Source: Gracilibacillus salitolerans
GTDB taxonomy: Bacteria; Bacillota; Bacilli; Bacillales; Amphibacillaceae
Assembly (NCBI RefSeq): GCF_009650095.1
Contig: NZ_CP045915.1
Span: 5,022,001 to 5,086,000, forward strand
Direction of reading: 5' to 3'
DNA: 64,000 nt
Positions 27,894 through 37,565 of this stretch are shown here, in pieces. Each line of letters starts with the position of its first letter. The first letter of the stretch is position 1. The notes under the pieces are model-generated. The model saw only the letters and a program-made list of their open reading frames with translations, did no database searches and had not been told where the DNA came from. Position numbers and translations under genes: made by a program.

Positions 27894-28886
27894 ATGACGT
27901 TTATTGCTAATCCAAAACGTTACCATGAAATACCGTATAACCGTTGTGGTAACTCAGGTATCAAGCTCCCGGCCATCTCCTTTGGCCTATGGAACAACTT
28001 TGGTGGAGAGGATACATTAGAGAATCAGCGTAGAATGTTAATGAAAGCATTTGATTTAGGTATCACTCATTTTGACCTTGCTAATAATTATGGGCCACCT
28101 CCAGGGGCAGCAGAGAAAAACTTTGGCCGCATTCTCAAGGAGGATTTTTCTCAGTACCGAGATGAAATGATCATCTCAACAAAAGCGGGCTTCAGAATGT
28201 GGGATGGGCCGTATGGTGATTGGGGATCTCGAAAGTATTTAATCTCGAGCCTTGATCAAAGCTTACAGCGCATGAACCTCGACTATGTGGATATATTCTA
28301 CCACCACCGTCCTGATCCAGAGACACCTCTTGAAGAAACAATGGCCGCTCTCGATCAAACAGTCCGACAAGGAAAAGCACTTTATGTCGGCATCTCCAAC
28401 TATAACGCTGAACAAACAAAGCAAGCGATTGACATATTAAAAGCACAAGGTACACCTTTTATCATCCATCAAGCCGCTTATTCCATGCTTGATCGTACAA
28501 TAGAAAATGGCTTAACAGATGTGCTGGATGAACATGGGATTGGCTGTATTGCATATGTACCATTAGCTCAGGGGCTATTGACAGACAAATACTTAAGTGG
28601 CATTCCAAAAGATTCTCGTGCAGCAAAGGAATTTATACCTTTTTTAAATGAACGTGATGTATCTTCTGATAAACTACAAAAGATCAAAGCATTAAATACG
28701 ATTGCCCACGATCGTGGACAAAGCTTAGCACAAATGGCTCTCGTCTGGGTATTACAGGAAAAATCAGTTGTTTCTGCATTAATTGGCGCAAGTCGTGTCA
28801 GCCAAATCGAAGAAAATGTAAAAGCATTAAATAACACTACTTTTACGCAGGAAGAACTGGATACAATTAATGATATTTTAAATTAA
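27894..28886 (+). CDS. Aldo/keto reductase, YghZ/GPR-like
   Basis: A 330-residue NADPH-dependent reductase with the AKR barrel. The catalytic tetrad is visible: Asp and Tyr in FDLANNYGPPPG, Lys in ISTKAGFRMWDGPYGDWGSR, His in IFYHHRPD. The insert WDGPYGDWGSRKY is characteristic of the YghZ group, which reduces L-glyceraldehyde 3-phosphate and similar aldehydes. GGAGG lies 6-7 nt before the ATG at 27894. The physiological substrate here is not determinable. Confidence 0.9.
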   Translation: MTFIANPKRYHEIPYNRCGNSGIKLPAISFGLWNNFGGEDTLENQRRMLMKAFDLGITHFDLANNYGPPPGAAEKNFGRILKEDFSQYRDEMIISTKAGFRMWDGPYGDWGSRKYLISSLDQSLQRMNLDYVDIFYHHRPDPETPLEETMAALDQTVRQGKALYVGISNYNAEQTKQAIDILKAQGTPFIIHQAAYSMLDRTIENGLTDVLDEHGIGCIAYVPLAQGLLTDKYLSGIPKDSRAAKEFIPFLNERDVSSDKLQKIKALNTIAHDRGQSLAQMALVWVLQEKSVVSALIGASRVSQIEENVKALNNTTFTQEELDTINDILN

Positions 28887-28934
28887 ACATGACATCGTGC
28901 AACACTCATCAGTTTGAATAAGCAGTATTAAAGT

Positions 28935-29111
28935 GGACATTTAATCCTCTATTATCTTGAATCGAACGCTTTTCCTAGTGGTGACGGACATTTAGTACGC
29001 TATTCACAAGAATTATTGGGAAAATGGCTTGCATTTTGGCTAATAGCGGAATAGATGTCCGTAAACAGGCAAAAATCTTCGTTTTTACCTGAAATAACGG
29101 CATAAATGTCC
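28935..29111. repeat. Four-box palindromic intergenic element, copy A
   Basis: Two forward boxes start at 28935 (GGACATTTAATCCTCTATT) and 28986 (GGACATTTAGTACGCTATT). Two reverse boxes end at 29060 (AATAGCGGAATAGATGTCC) and 29111 (AATAACGGCATAAATGTCC). Box spacing is 51, 75 and 51 bp, giving a nested inverted arrangement of 177 bp with a small central hairpin (AAAATG/CATTTT). It lies between the convergent aldo/keto reductase and manA genes. Copy B is at 42429-42604. Confidence 0.8.
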
Positions 29112-29115
29112 TATT

Positions 29116-29157
29116 AAAAATGGCATACCAAACGCACTATGCTTTGGTATGCCATTT
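29116..29157 (-). terminator. Rho-independent terminator of manA
   Basis: TGGCATACCAAA at 29121-29132 is perfectly complementary to 29143-29154. On the minus strand the stem is followed by TTTTTAATAG. Confidence 0.8.
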
Positions 29158-29198
29158 CACTTGTTATTCTATTTAAAACTTCATTATGATAAATCGAA

Positions 29199-30158
29199 TT
29201 AAGACGTATGTGAAACAATAAATGTTGCATTACCTGCTAATTTATAATACTGAATCGTTGCCGGAATAATGAAGTGATCACCTTTTTTAATGTTGTGTGT
29301 TTGGTTATCTGTCGTAATAGTAGCTTCTCCTTCTACGATGCTCACTTGCAGGAAGTCTGCCGTTCTTTCCAACTCCGCTTCGCCATTTAAATCCCAATGA
29401 TAAACGGTAAAATATTTTTCTTCTACTAACTTTTTCTCTGTTAGTCCTTGTTTATCCACAACTTCTTGGGTTAATTGCGGTGTTTCATGTGGAACAGTCG
29501 TTACTTCTTTCGCTTCTTTTAAATGTAATTCTCTTGTATTACCTGCTGCATCGGTTCGATCGTAGTCATACACTCGATAGGTAATATCCGAGCTTTGCTG
29601 TGTTTCTAAAATAACAATCCCTTTACCAATGGCATGAATCGTTCCACTTGGTACATAGACGAAATCGCCTGCTTTAACTTTGACACGACGTAATAAATCA
29701 TCCCACTTGCCCTGATCAATCATATTTTCTAATTCTTCTCTTGTTTGTGCATGGTGGCCGATGATTAATTCAGCTTCTTCTTCCGCACTTAGTACATACC
29801 AGCATTCTGTCTTTCCATAAGCTTCATTAGCTACTTCTCTTGCATATTGATCATCAGGGTGTACTTGTACAGAAAGATTGTCATTCGCATCCAAAATTTT
29901 AATTAACAGTGGATAAGCTTCCTTGTTATCCACAGTTTTATTAAATAATTCACCATGATTATTCCATGCATGTAATAAGGTTTGACCTTTTAATTCACCA
30001 TTTATAATTTTACTTGGGCCATTCTCATGAGCAGAAATTGCCCATGCTTCCCCTGTTTTTTCATAAGGAATAGTATAGTGAAATTCTGTATGTAATTTCT
30101 GCCCACCCCATATCCGTTCCTGAAAAATCGGTTGGAGGAAAATTGGTTCTTGATACAT
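29199..30158 (-). CDS. manA: Mannose-6-phosphate isomerase, class I
   Basis: A 319-residue cupin-fold zinc enzyme that interconverts mannose 6-phosphate and fructose 6-phosphate. Metal-site motifs are present: QVHPDDQYA, YGKTECWYVL and GTIHAIGKG, plus the N-terminal WGG (IWGGQKL). The short Bacillus-type architecture lacks the long insertion of eukaryotic enzymes. It lies alone, with a terminator behind it and the DnaA-box cluster in front. Confidence 0.93.
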   Translation of the reverse strand: MYQEPIFLQPIFQERIWGGQKLHTEFHYTIPYEKTGEAWAISAHENGPSKIINGELKGQTLLHAWNNHGELFNKTVDNKEAYPLLIKILDANDNLSVQVHPDDQYAREVANEAYGKTECWYVLSAEEEAELIIGHHAQTREELENMIDQGKWDDLLRRVKVKAGDFVYVPSGTIHAIGKGIVILETQQSSDITYRVYDYDRTDAAGNTRELHLKEAKEVTTVPHETPQLTQEVVDKQGLTEKKLVEEKYFTVYHWDLNGEAELERTADFLQVSIVEGEATITTDNQTHNIKKGDHFIIPATIQYYKLAGNATFIVSHTS

Positions 30159-30244
30159 AAATAGACTCTCCCCTATCGTTTCTATAAGTGTACTTCTTAA
30201 AAGATACTATCTTCTACAAGCAAAATCAATCTATAGCCTGTGAT

Positions 30245-30474
30245 TTATCCACAATTTTGTTCACAATGCACGAATTTTATCAATTATACACAACTAATCC
30301 GCAACACAAACGTTTTATCCACAAAGTTATCAACATACTCACATTTTTCTTGTATATATCGTATAAGAATTTATGTTCTACACCATATATAGACATTTAT
30401 CCAGAGTTATATCCACAAGATGTGAATAACTAACAAAAAATGTGGATAAAAACTCCTGAAAGCTCTTATCCACA
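30245..30474. promoter_or_regulatory. DnaA-box cluster
   Basis: Six exact TTATNCACA boxes: 30245-30253 (+), 30284-30292 (+), 30315-30323 (+), 30421-30429 (-), 30441-30449 (-), 30466-30474 (+). At least four one-mismatch boxes lie at 30257, 30327, 30397 and 30409. No gene lies in the region. In B. subtilis a DnaA-box cluster outside oriC is known in the yydA (rlmH) region beside the htrC gene, so this is probably its counterpart. Confidence 0.85.
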
Positions 30475-30475
30475 T
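30431..30475 (-). terminator. htrA terminator whose stem is two DnaA boxes
   Basis: ATGTGGATAA at 30440-30449 is complementary to TTATCCACAT at 30466-30475. On the minus strand the stem is followed by TTTTTTG. It starts 5 bp after the htrA stop. Confidence 0.75.
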
Positions 30476-30479
30476 CCAT

Positions 30480-31712
30480 TTAATACGATAATGACGTTAA
30501 TTCTACAGTTGTTTCCTGTTCTTCTCCATCCCGGTAGTAGGTAATGGTTAATTCATCACCGACAGTTTTTTCCGTATATAGATGTTTTCGTAAATCAATA
30601 ATATTCTGGATGGCTTCTCCATCAAGCTCGGTAATGACATCGTAAGACTCTAAACCGCCACTGTCAGCAGGTGACATAGGTTCTACACTCCGAATATAGA
30701 TGCCGCCTTCTACTTGATCAGGCAGATTCAGGCTACGTTCCCATTCTACCCTTGCAATATCATTTAATGAGTAAGCTTCCACTCCTAAGTAGGCTCTCAT
30801 CATTTCGCCATTACGTTCTAACTCTTCAATGACAGGAATCACATCATCTACTGGAATCGCAAAACCGATCCCTTCTACTGCGGATTGTGCAATTTTCATC
30901 GAGTTAATACCAATTAACTGCCCTTCCATATTTAACAATGCTCCACCGCTATTACCAGGGTTGATTGCTGCATCCGTCTGAATAACTTCCGCTTGCCAAT
31001 CGGCACGACCATCCATATCAAAATCTTGCGGAATTGCACGTTGTTTTCCACTAATGATTCCTTGCGTGACAGAACCAGACAAGTGCATGCCTAATGGATT
31101 ACCAATTGCAATCGCAGGTTCTCCTACATGGACATCTGCTGATTGTCCAATTTCAATTACTTTTTCGGCATGGCTGGCATCCATTTCTATCACAGCTAAA
31201 TCTGTATACAAGTCACTACCTACCAACTGAGCTTCTACTTGTGTTTCATCTGGTAAGACAATTTCTACTTGATCTGACCCTTGTATAACATGATGATTCG
31301 TTACAATAAATGCGGAGTCATTCTCTAACTTGTAAATGACACCAGAGCCTGTTCCTGCTTCACCAGATTCCTCTTGTTGCCAAAAATCTGACTGACCTTG
31401 CACATTAATAACACCTACTACAGCTGGTGATACTTCTCCCACTATTTCTGAAATTCTTGTGGAAATATCAACCTGTACATTACGGATATCTGAAGGTTGT
31501 ACATTCTCTCCTGTAGTGTCTGATTGATGTTGATTGGCTGCCGTATTATCGCTGATCACGATTTGATACGGTAAAAGATTATTATTGACTAACGATGGCA
31601 GTAATAGGGCAAATAGAAAAGCACCTAAAACCAATCCAATGACAAAAGGAGTCAGCCAATTTCTCTTTTTCGGTGTTTTCCTGGATATGTAATGGTCATC
31701 ATAATAGCCCAT
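30480..31712 (-). CDS. htrC: HtrA/DegP-family serine protease, membrane-anchored
   Basis: A 410-residue protease of the last position in the wal cluster (yyxA/htrC in B. subtilis). The N-terminal segment NWLTPFVIGLVLGAFLFALL is a signal anchor near residues 18-37. The trypsin-like domain has His in IVTNHHVIQG, Asp in YTDLAVIEM and Ser in NPGNSGGALL; a PDZ domain fills residues ~310-405 (YLGVEAYSLND, GGLESYDVITELDGE). It acts at the outer face of the membrane in protein quality control. It lies 21 bp after walJ. Confidence 0.93.
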   Translation of the reverse strand: MGYYDDHYISRKTPKKRNWLTPFVIGLVLGAFLFALLLPSLVNNNLLPYQIVISDNTAANQHQSDTTGENVQPSDIRNVQVDISTRISEIVGEVSPAVVGVINVQGQSDFWQQEESGEAGTGSGVIYKLENDSAFIVTNHHVIQGSDQVEIVLPDETQVEAQLVGSDLYTDLAVIEMDASHAEKVIEIGQSADVHVGEPAIAIGNPLGMHLSGSVTQGIISGKQRAIPQDFDMDGRADWQAEVIQTDAAINPGNSGGALLNMEGQLIGINSMKIAQSAVEGIGFAIPVDDVIPVIEELERNGEMMRAYLGVEAYSLNDIARVEWERSLNLPDQVEGGIYIRSVEPMSPADSGGLESYDVITELDGEAIQNIIDLRKHLYTEKTVGDELTITYYRDGEEQETTVELTSLSY

Positions 31713-31733
31713 TACTTCACCTTCTTTCTTGAC

Positions 31734-32531
31734 TTAAACTACTTCATAAATAGGTGTCGGTGATTTTGGATCCGTATCATGCAATGTCACGTGATCTCCC
31801 ACCGAAAAACCATAATCGTTCAAACCATTTTCCACTGACATTCTCGCTAAATCTTTCATATTATTATCTTTGCTTAAATGTGCTAAATAAATACGCTTTG
31901 TTTCATTTTCAATAATATCTTTCAATGCAACGGCACAATCATCATTAGAAACGTGACCACTATCTCCCAATATACGTCTTTTTACACTCCATGGGTAACG
32001 GCCCATTCTTAACATCTCAATATCATGGTTTGCTTCAAAGATCAATGCATCTGCTCCATGTATGGTTTTCTTAATTCGTTCTGATACATAGCCTAAGTCG
32101 GTTACCAGTGCTACTTTTTTGCCATTGTGGTGGAAGGTGTAAAACATTGGCTCTGCTGCGTCGTGAGACACAGCAAAAGACTCTACATCAATATCACCAA
32201 AGGTTTTTGTTTCTTCTGTTTTAAATATAAATTTCTGATCAAGCTCGATTTTCCCAATTGCACCGTCCATTGCTTTCCATGTTTGTTCATTGGCGTAAAT
32301 TGGTAAATTATACTTTCGGGCAAAAATCCCTAAACCTTTAATATGATCACTATGTTCATGCGTCACTAGTATTTTGGAAAGGCTGTTGGGATCGACATTG
32401 ATCTCTGAGAATAAACGAGTCATTTCTTTCCCACTCAATCCTGCATCTACTAAGATCTTCTCTTTTTCCGTTCCTATATAAAAAGCATTCCCCGTACTAC
32501 CGGATGCTAGTACACTAAAATGTAAGGTCAT
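31734..32531 (-). CDS. walJ: WalJ metallo-β-lactamase-fold hydrolase
   Basis: A 265-residue protein with the metallo-β-lactamase signature [11 protein letters not shown] and further ligands in [14 protein letters not shown] and LSKDNN regions. The start is ATG 32531 ([15 protein letters not shown]), just after GGAGTGGAGTAAG; the GGAG lies in the end of walI. WalJ (YycJ) is a probable DNA exonuclease/hydrolase linked to cell-division and genome-maintenance control in the wal operon. Its exact substrate is not settled. Confidence 0.93.
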   Translation of the reverse strand: MTLHFSVLASGSTGNAFYIGTEKEKILVDAGLSGKEMTRLFSEINVDPNSLSKILVTHEHSDHIKGLGIFARKYNLPIYANEQTWKAMDGAIGKIELDQKFIFKTEETKTFGDIDVESFAVSHDAAEPMFYTFHHNGKKVALVTDLGYVSERIKKTIHGADALIFEANHDIEMLRMGRYPWSVKRRILGDSGHVSNDDCAVALKDIIENETKRIYLAHLSKDNNMKDLARMSVENGLNDYGFSVGDHVTLHDTDPKSPTPIYEVV

Positions 32532-32532
32532 C

Positions 32533-33465
32533 TTACTCCACTCCATTTGTTTCTTCTTGGTTTTCTAACAGTTGTTCTATAAATAAATCCAAATCCTCTT
32601 CGTCCCATTCTTCATCTGTCGCTTCAATTACCGCTCTACTATCTTCTGCAAAATAGGCACTAATCTGAGACTTCATTTCCTGAATAAATTCTTGGTTATT
32701 TCTAGAAGTTAAATGGCCTTCTATTGCATTCACATAATAATAGCGCTCATCATTTACTTCAAATTCCCAAGTTGGCGCAAGCACTTGAACGCCATTTGGT
32801 AATGGCATTAAGTTGTGATAACCTAATGTCACTTCTTGTGTGATTTCATCACCAGAACTGATGAAACCTTCACTGAAATACAATCCCGATAGCGCATCAA
32901 AAGGTGTGTTAATCTCCTCTGGTTCCTGTTGTTCGTCTGCTTTTTCCAGTATGGTTTGAACATACCTTATAACTTCTTCCTTTTCGTTAACTTGAACCAA
33001 GAGTACCCCACTAAGATTAAAATAAATAGGCCGATCTATCTCTTGGAAAAAAATATACGTATTGGACTCTTCTTCTTTTCCGAAGTATTGGTATTGATCA
33101 AAGTTCCATATATTTTCAGCTAATGCTGCTGTGTTTTCCTCGACATTAATGGCTAATGGCTGATCAAATTCAGATAAAATTAAGTGACTATCAAGAATAA
33201 TGCTTGTCTGATTTGGCAGTTCACCAATTTTCGTTAAATCTGCATCAGAAATTTCTTTCCGTTCGGCATGTAACATCCCCTCTTGAGATGGAGGCTCTTC
33301 TGATAAATTGTTTAAACCATTAACATTGTTTCGTACATTCTCTTCTCTTGAATAATCCTCTGTAAATTCATAATTATTTGGATTATTAATGAAATGATGT
33401 AACAGGAAAATATCAAGGATAAGAAAACAAAGAATGAACAGTGTTTTAATTTGGCCCCATTGCAT
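32533..33465 (-). CDS. walI: WalI, membrane regulator of the WalK kinase
   Basis: A 310-residue protein starting at ATG 33465 ([20 protein letters not shown]), with AAGGAGG upstream; the longer frame from 33501 has no such site. It has one N-terminal transmembrane helix (residues ~6-22) and an extracellular YycI domain. In B. subtilis WalI and WalH interact with WalK within the membrane to restrain it. The start overlaps the end of walH by 20 bp. The C-terminus is unusually acidic. Confidence 0.92.
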   Translation of the reverse strand: MQWGQIKTLFILCFLILDIFLLHHFINNPNNYEFTEDYSREENVRNNVNGLNNLSEEPPSQEGMLHAERKEISDADLTKIGELPNQTSIILDSHLILSEFDQPLAINVEENTAALAENIWNFDQYQYFGKEEESNTYIFFQEIDRPIYFNLSGVLLVQVNEKEEVIRYVQTILEKADEQQEPEEINTPFDALSGLYFSEGFISSGDEITQEVTLGYHNLMPLPNGVQVLAPTWEFEVNDERYYYVNAIEGHLTSRNNQEFIQEMKSQISAYFAEDSRAVIEATDEEWDEEDLDLFIEQLLENQEETNGVE

Positions 33466-34819
33466 TTGTCTCCCCTCCTTGTGTAACAGCATTAGCATCA
33501 CCTGTTACATAATCCCAACCTGCATAAGTCTCAATACACCACGTTGGAATCAAATCAATATATTGATCGTGTTGTTGAATGCGGTACCCTAATTGAATAT
33601 CTGTAATTTGGTTAAATGAAATACGCTCGGTACGATGAAGATACTCCATCAATTCTTGACCAGACATTAAATCAGTCGGTCCACGCTCATATGGAAATGT
33701 TAATTGCATTAATGGCCGGATATATTGATATTCATCCATATTCTTATACATAACTGACATGGACGATAAGCCTTCGTTATCTTTTGAAAACACCGGATAA
33801 TTTTGATAAATCATTCGGTAATCCACCTTATTCGAAATTTCATTTAGATTATATAAACGATACTGAATGCCTTGTCCGGTGAGCCAGCCGTTATGTGAAT
33901 TGATATAATCTATTGAACTAGAAATCAAGAAATTGCCTGTATTTCCCGTTCGTTCAAATGAGGAATCCTGTTCTTGCTGATTTTCTGATGTATAAAAATT
34001 GGTATATTCCATTGCATAACCATTTATCACGACTTCCCGTTGATAATCACTAAATATTTGATCCCCCAGTGAATTTCTTGAGATGGCAATCGTAGATGGC
34101 TTACGGAAAAAGATTGTTCGAAAATTAGTACTGTCCGGATTAATGGTCTCGTAACGGAAATTTCCTCCTACAATATTGGCCTCATCCCTTGGCAAATAAA
34201 CTTTATGCTCATTTGCAAGTTCCTCTTCCAAGTAAGGAATCAATTCATAGGTTAACTGCATCCGATTGAAATACTCCACCACCTGGGTCATGTTTTGCAC
34301 ACTCGCTCGGATATCAATTCCATTTTGATCGTGATTTTTAAAGACTATCTGCTGACTAGATTTGTTTTCATCAATGAATACATAAACATGCTTGAATTTA
34401 CTATCAATCAACATACTGTCATCAGTCGTAAAAATTTCATTGATAAGCGTGGATGGAATAGAAGTAGGGAAAACAAGCTCTATCATATGTGCCGTTTCAT
34501 TTACATCAATATCCTCATCTGCCGGAATGGTTTCAAAATCATACAAGGCCCATTCTGCCATGTTTTGGAACACTTCTAATTCATCCTGTTTCTCACTGAA
34601 TCCTGAGAGCGATCCATTATCGCGAATAACGATTTGTGATGGCTGTACTAAATTTTTCTTTGTTTCATCTGATCCATTTAACTCGGCATCGGCTGCTGAA
34701 TTACTGCTAGAAGGTTCATAATCCCCTTGATAATTCCAGATACCTAAGGTTAACAATAAGCTCAATGACACTAAGAAAACGAGTAATGCCGTTTTAACGA
34801 TCTCAAAATCTATTTTCAT
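33446..34819 (-). CDS. walH: WalH, membrane regulator of the WalK kinase
   Basis: A 457-residue protein with a single N-terminal transmembrane helix (ALLVFLVSLSLLLTLGIW, residues ~11-28) and a large extracellular YycH fold. It starts 4 bp inside the end of walK, indicating coupling. It acts with WalI on the kinase WalK to set the output of the cell-wall stress system. Length fits the family. Confidence 0.93.
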   Translation of the reverse strand: MKIDFEIVKTALLVFLVSLSLLLTLGIWNYQGDYEPSSSNSAADAELNGSDETKKNLVQPSQIVIRDNGSLSGFSEKQDELEVFQNMAEWALYDFETIPADEDIDVNETAHMIELVFPTSIPSTLINEIFTTDDSMLIDSKFKHVYVFIDENKSSQQIVFKNHDQNGIDIRASVQNMTQVVEYFNRMQLTYELIPYLEEELANEHKVYLPRDEANIVGGNFRYETINPDSTNFRTIFFRKPSTIAISRNSLGDQIFSDYQREVVINGYAMEYTNFYTSENQQEQDSSFERTGNTGNFLISSSIDYINSHNGWLTGQGIQYRLYNLNEISNKVDYRMIYQNYPVFSKDNEGLSSMSVMYKNMDEYQYIRPLMQLTFPYERGPTDLMSGQELMEYLHRTERISFNQITDIQLGYRIQQHDQYIDLIPTWCIETYAGWDYVTGDANAVTQGGETNAMGPN

Positions 34820-36645
34820 TTTCTACTACCTCGCTTTCGTTTCGTGAGCGGTAGCGTAAAATAAATGGTGGTTCCTTTTCCTTCTTTACTGGAAGCCCAA
34901 ATTTGACCATGATGAGCTTCAATTATTTCCTTGGAAATAGCAAGACCTAAGCCGGTTCCACCTAATTCTCTTGAACGTGCTTTATCCACACGATAAAAGC
35001 GTTCAAAAATCTTCTCCACTTTTTCCCTATCAATACCTAATCCCTGATCACTAATGCTTACCCGCAGGCGATGAGCTTCTTTCACAACCTGGAATGTGAT
35101 TTTTCCACCTTCTGGGGAATACTTTATGGCATTTGACATAATATTATCTGTCACTTGCGTAATCTTATCTTGGTCTACCCAAACAAATATACGCTCATTG
35201 GGAATTTTACGATCGAAATGTATTAATTCCGTCTTATTCATTTCAAATCGATCTAAAATATGGTGGAAAACTGGAATAATATCAATTCTTTTCTTGTACA
35301 TCGCATTTTCTTTATGATCCATCCTCGACAATTGCAGTAAATCATTTACTAATCGAATCATTCGTTCCGTTTCCGTTTGTGTAACTCTCAAAAATTGCGG
35401 TGCTAACTCTTTATCTTCCCATGCACCACCATCTGCTAATGCTTCGAGATAACTTCTCATTGTTGTTAATGGGGTTCTTAATTCATGCGATACATTGGAG
35501 ACAAATTCCTTACGTTCTCTGTCTACCTTCTCCTGTTCGGTTACATCACTAATTACTGTGATCAATCCCATAAAATGACCCTCTTCATCTTGTACGATAG
35601 AAAAGTTAGCTTTTATTAAAAAGAGTTGCTCATCATCACTAAAGTCTACCGTTAAAGAACCTAATTCTTCTAACTCCTTCACATCAATCACTTTATCTTC
35701 AATCTGTAATATTTCCGCAATCGGCTCACCTTTAGCTTCATGTAAAGACACGCCGATTAAGTGGGTTGCAGGGTCATTCATTAGCGTAATATTGCCTTTT
35801 TCATCAGTAGCAATGACACCATCGGACATATTGGAAAGAACAGAGCTTAACTTTCTACGTTCTTCTTCTGTCGTTTGATTGGCTAGCTTTAACCGGTCAT
35901 TCATGTCATTAAAGGTGGTTGCTAATTGTCCAATTTCATCTTGACCATATACATTTACCTTCTTGGAGAAATCTCCTCTGGCCATTCCCATAGCTTGTTT
36001 CCGCATTTCTGTAATAGGTTTGGTAATCGTTCGTGCTACCAGAACACCTAAGACAATGGATACAATAATTGCCAGGATTGTCCCATTTAAGAAAATTTGA
36101 TTAATCTCCTGTAATTGTTTATATACTTCCTCTACGGAAGCTTCAGAATAAATCGCACCTACAGCTACATCACCATCCATAATAGGTAATGTGCGGACAA
36201 ATACGCGATCTGATGTTGATTCTTTTCTTCTGATGTCTCCTTTGTCTGCTTGTCCATGTACCAAAGCAAGACGTATATCACTGTTTCCTGAGATCTTCTT
36301 TCCGATCATATCAAATTTGTTGGAACCTAAAACACGGAATTGTGAATCAATCACTTGCAGATCAGAAAACATTTCACCGGAGTATCTGGCCGTAATATCC
36401 CGAACTTCTTCTTGCAGCGTTAGTCCTTCACCATCATCTGATCGCTCTCTGCCAAACGCTTCCTCTAAATTAGTTTCTAATACCTGTAATCGATCATCCA
36501 CATTTTCTCTGTGATTTGCTAAGAGGCTATCTTCTAATTTTTGGCCAAAATACGTACCAATCACCTGGATTGCCAATAAAAGAAACAAACTAAGTATGAC
36601 AATGATCTTTAACCGAATTGATTGAAAAAAACTAACTTTATTCAT
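34816..36645 (-). CDS. walK: WalK sensor histidine kinase
   Basis: A 609-residue kinase with the full WalK layout: TM1 (residues ~8-28), extracellular Cache domain to ~180, TM2 (~183-202), HAMP (ARTITKPITEMRKQAMGM), PAS (SNMSDGVIATDEKG), HisKA with phospho-His in FVSNVSHELRTPLTTMRSYL near residue 386, and HATPase (DNIMSNAIKYSPEGG, ISDQGLGID, GTGLGLAISKEI). It phosphorylates WalR to control cell-wall hydrolases and is normally essential. It starts 7 bp after walR. Confidence 0.95.
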   Translation of the reverse strand: MNKVSFFQSIRLKIIVILSLFLLLAIQVIGTYFGQKLEDSLLANHRENVDDRLQVLETNLEEAFGRERSDDGEGLTLQEEVRDITARYSGEMFSDLQVIDSQFRVLGSNKFDMIGKKISGNSDIRLALVHGQADKGDIRRKESTSDRVFVRTLPIMDGDVAVGAIYSEASVEEVYKQLQEINQIFLNGTILAIIVSIVLGVLVARTITKPITEMRKQAMGMARGDFSKKVNVYGQDEIGQLATTFNDMNDRLKLANQTTEEERRKLSSVLSNMSDGVIATDEKGNITLMNDPATHLIGVSLHEAKGEPIAEILQIEDKVIDVKELEELGSLTVDFSDDEQLFLIKANFSIVQDEEGHFMGLITVISDVTEQEKVDRERKEFVSNVSHELRTPLTTMRSYLEALADGGAWEDKELAPQFLRVTQTETERMIRLVNDLLQLSRMDHKENAMYKKRIDIIPVFHHILDRFEMNKTELIHFDRKIPNERIFVWVDQDKITQVTDNIMSNAIKYSPEGGKITFQVVKEAHRLRVSISDQGLGIDREKVEKIFERFYRVDKARSRELGGTGLGLAISKEIIEAHHGQIWASSKEGKGTTIYFTLPLTKRKRGSRK

Positions 36646-36651
36646 GTAACA

Positions 36652-37356
36652 TTACCCCTGTTCAGGATTTCGTAAATAATATCCGACACCTCTTCTTGTT
36701 ACAATCCACAATGGATTACTCGGATTATCCTCAATTTTTTCCCGGAGCCTTCTTACCGTTACATCAACCGTACGGACATCACCATAATAGTCATAACCCC
36801 AAACAGTCTCTAGCAAATGCTCTCTCGTCATGACCTGACCAATATGGCGTGCAAGGTAATGGAGTAACTCAAATTCCCGGTGTGTTAGCTCAATATAATC
36901 ACCATCTCTTGTAACTGTATATGCGTCTGGGTGAATCACCAATGAACCGATCGCAATATCTCTTGTTTCGTTTTTTTGGTTAGCAGGTTCTACTTCCAGG
37001 CGTCTTAAATTAGCCTTCACTCTTGCAATTAACTCTCTATTACTGAAAGGTTTGGTCACGTAGTCATCTGCTCCAAGCTCGAGACCTAAAACCTTATCAA
37101 TTTCTGCATCTTTTGCAGTAAGCATAATGATTGGCATACTGTGTGTTTTTCTTACTTCTCGGCACACTTCATTACCATCTTTTTTAGGTAGCATAATGTC
37201 TAACAAAATTAAATCCGGATCCTCATTGGTTGCAAGTTCAATCGCGTCTGCTCCATCATATGCACACAATACTTCATAGCCTTCTTTTTCTAAGTTGAAT
37301 TTTAATATATCTGCAATTGGCTTTTCGTCATCTACTACTAATATTTTTTGACTCAT
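36652..37356 (-). CDS. walR: WalR response regulator (OmpR family)
   Basis: A 234-residue regulator starting [20 protein letters not shown] at ATG 37356, with AAAAAGGA upstream; the longer frame from 37458 is not supported. Phosphoacceptor Asp53 is in [11 protein letters not shown], with Lys in [10 protein letters not shown]. The winged helix reads [20 protein letters not shown] and [20 protein letters not shown]. It controls cell-wall metabolism genes through TGTWAH-N5-TGTWAH sites; one such site lies before the M23 gene next door. Confidence 0.95.
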   Translation of the reverse strand: MSQKILVVDDEKPIADILKFNLEKEGYEVLCAYDGADAIELATNEDPDLILLDIMLPKKDGNEVCREVRKTHSMPIIMLTAKDAEIDKVLGLELGADDYVTKPFSNRELIARVKANLRRLEVEPANQKNETRDIAIGSLVIHPDAYTVTRDGDYIELTHREFELLHYLARHIGQVMTREHLLETVWGYDYYGDVRTVDVTVRRLREKIEDNPSNPLWIVTRRGVGYYLRNPEQG

Positions 37357-37399
37357 AAAAAGCACGTCCTTTTTCCATTTAATTTTTCCCTTATGTTCT

Positions 37400-37428
37400 A
37401 TTCTAACCGAAATTAACAAAAATGTCTT
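37400..37428 (-). promoter_or_regulatory. Candidate walR operon promoter
   Basis: Minus-strand AAGACA (37428-37423), 17-bp spacer, TAGAAT (37405-37400). It lies between the M23 terminator and walR. Confidence 0.6.
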
Positions 37429-37472
37429 ATCGCTACTATAACTAGTTCCATTCATCATGTTCTATTAGCAAA

Positions 37473-37504
37473 AAACCCTTGCTACAATGCAGTAACAAGG
37501 GTTT
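37473..37504 (-). terminator. Rho-independent terminator of the M23 peptidase gene
   Basis: AAACCCTTG at 37473-37481 is complementary to CAAGGGTTT at 37496-37504. On the minus strand the stem is followed by TTTGC; the T-run includes the stem end. Confidence 0.75.
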
Positions 37505-37565
37505 GGTTCTATCTAATTTTGAGTATAAATTTTTATCACGGCACTACGTCTCGCTTTATAGGTGT

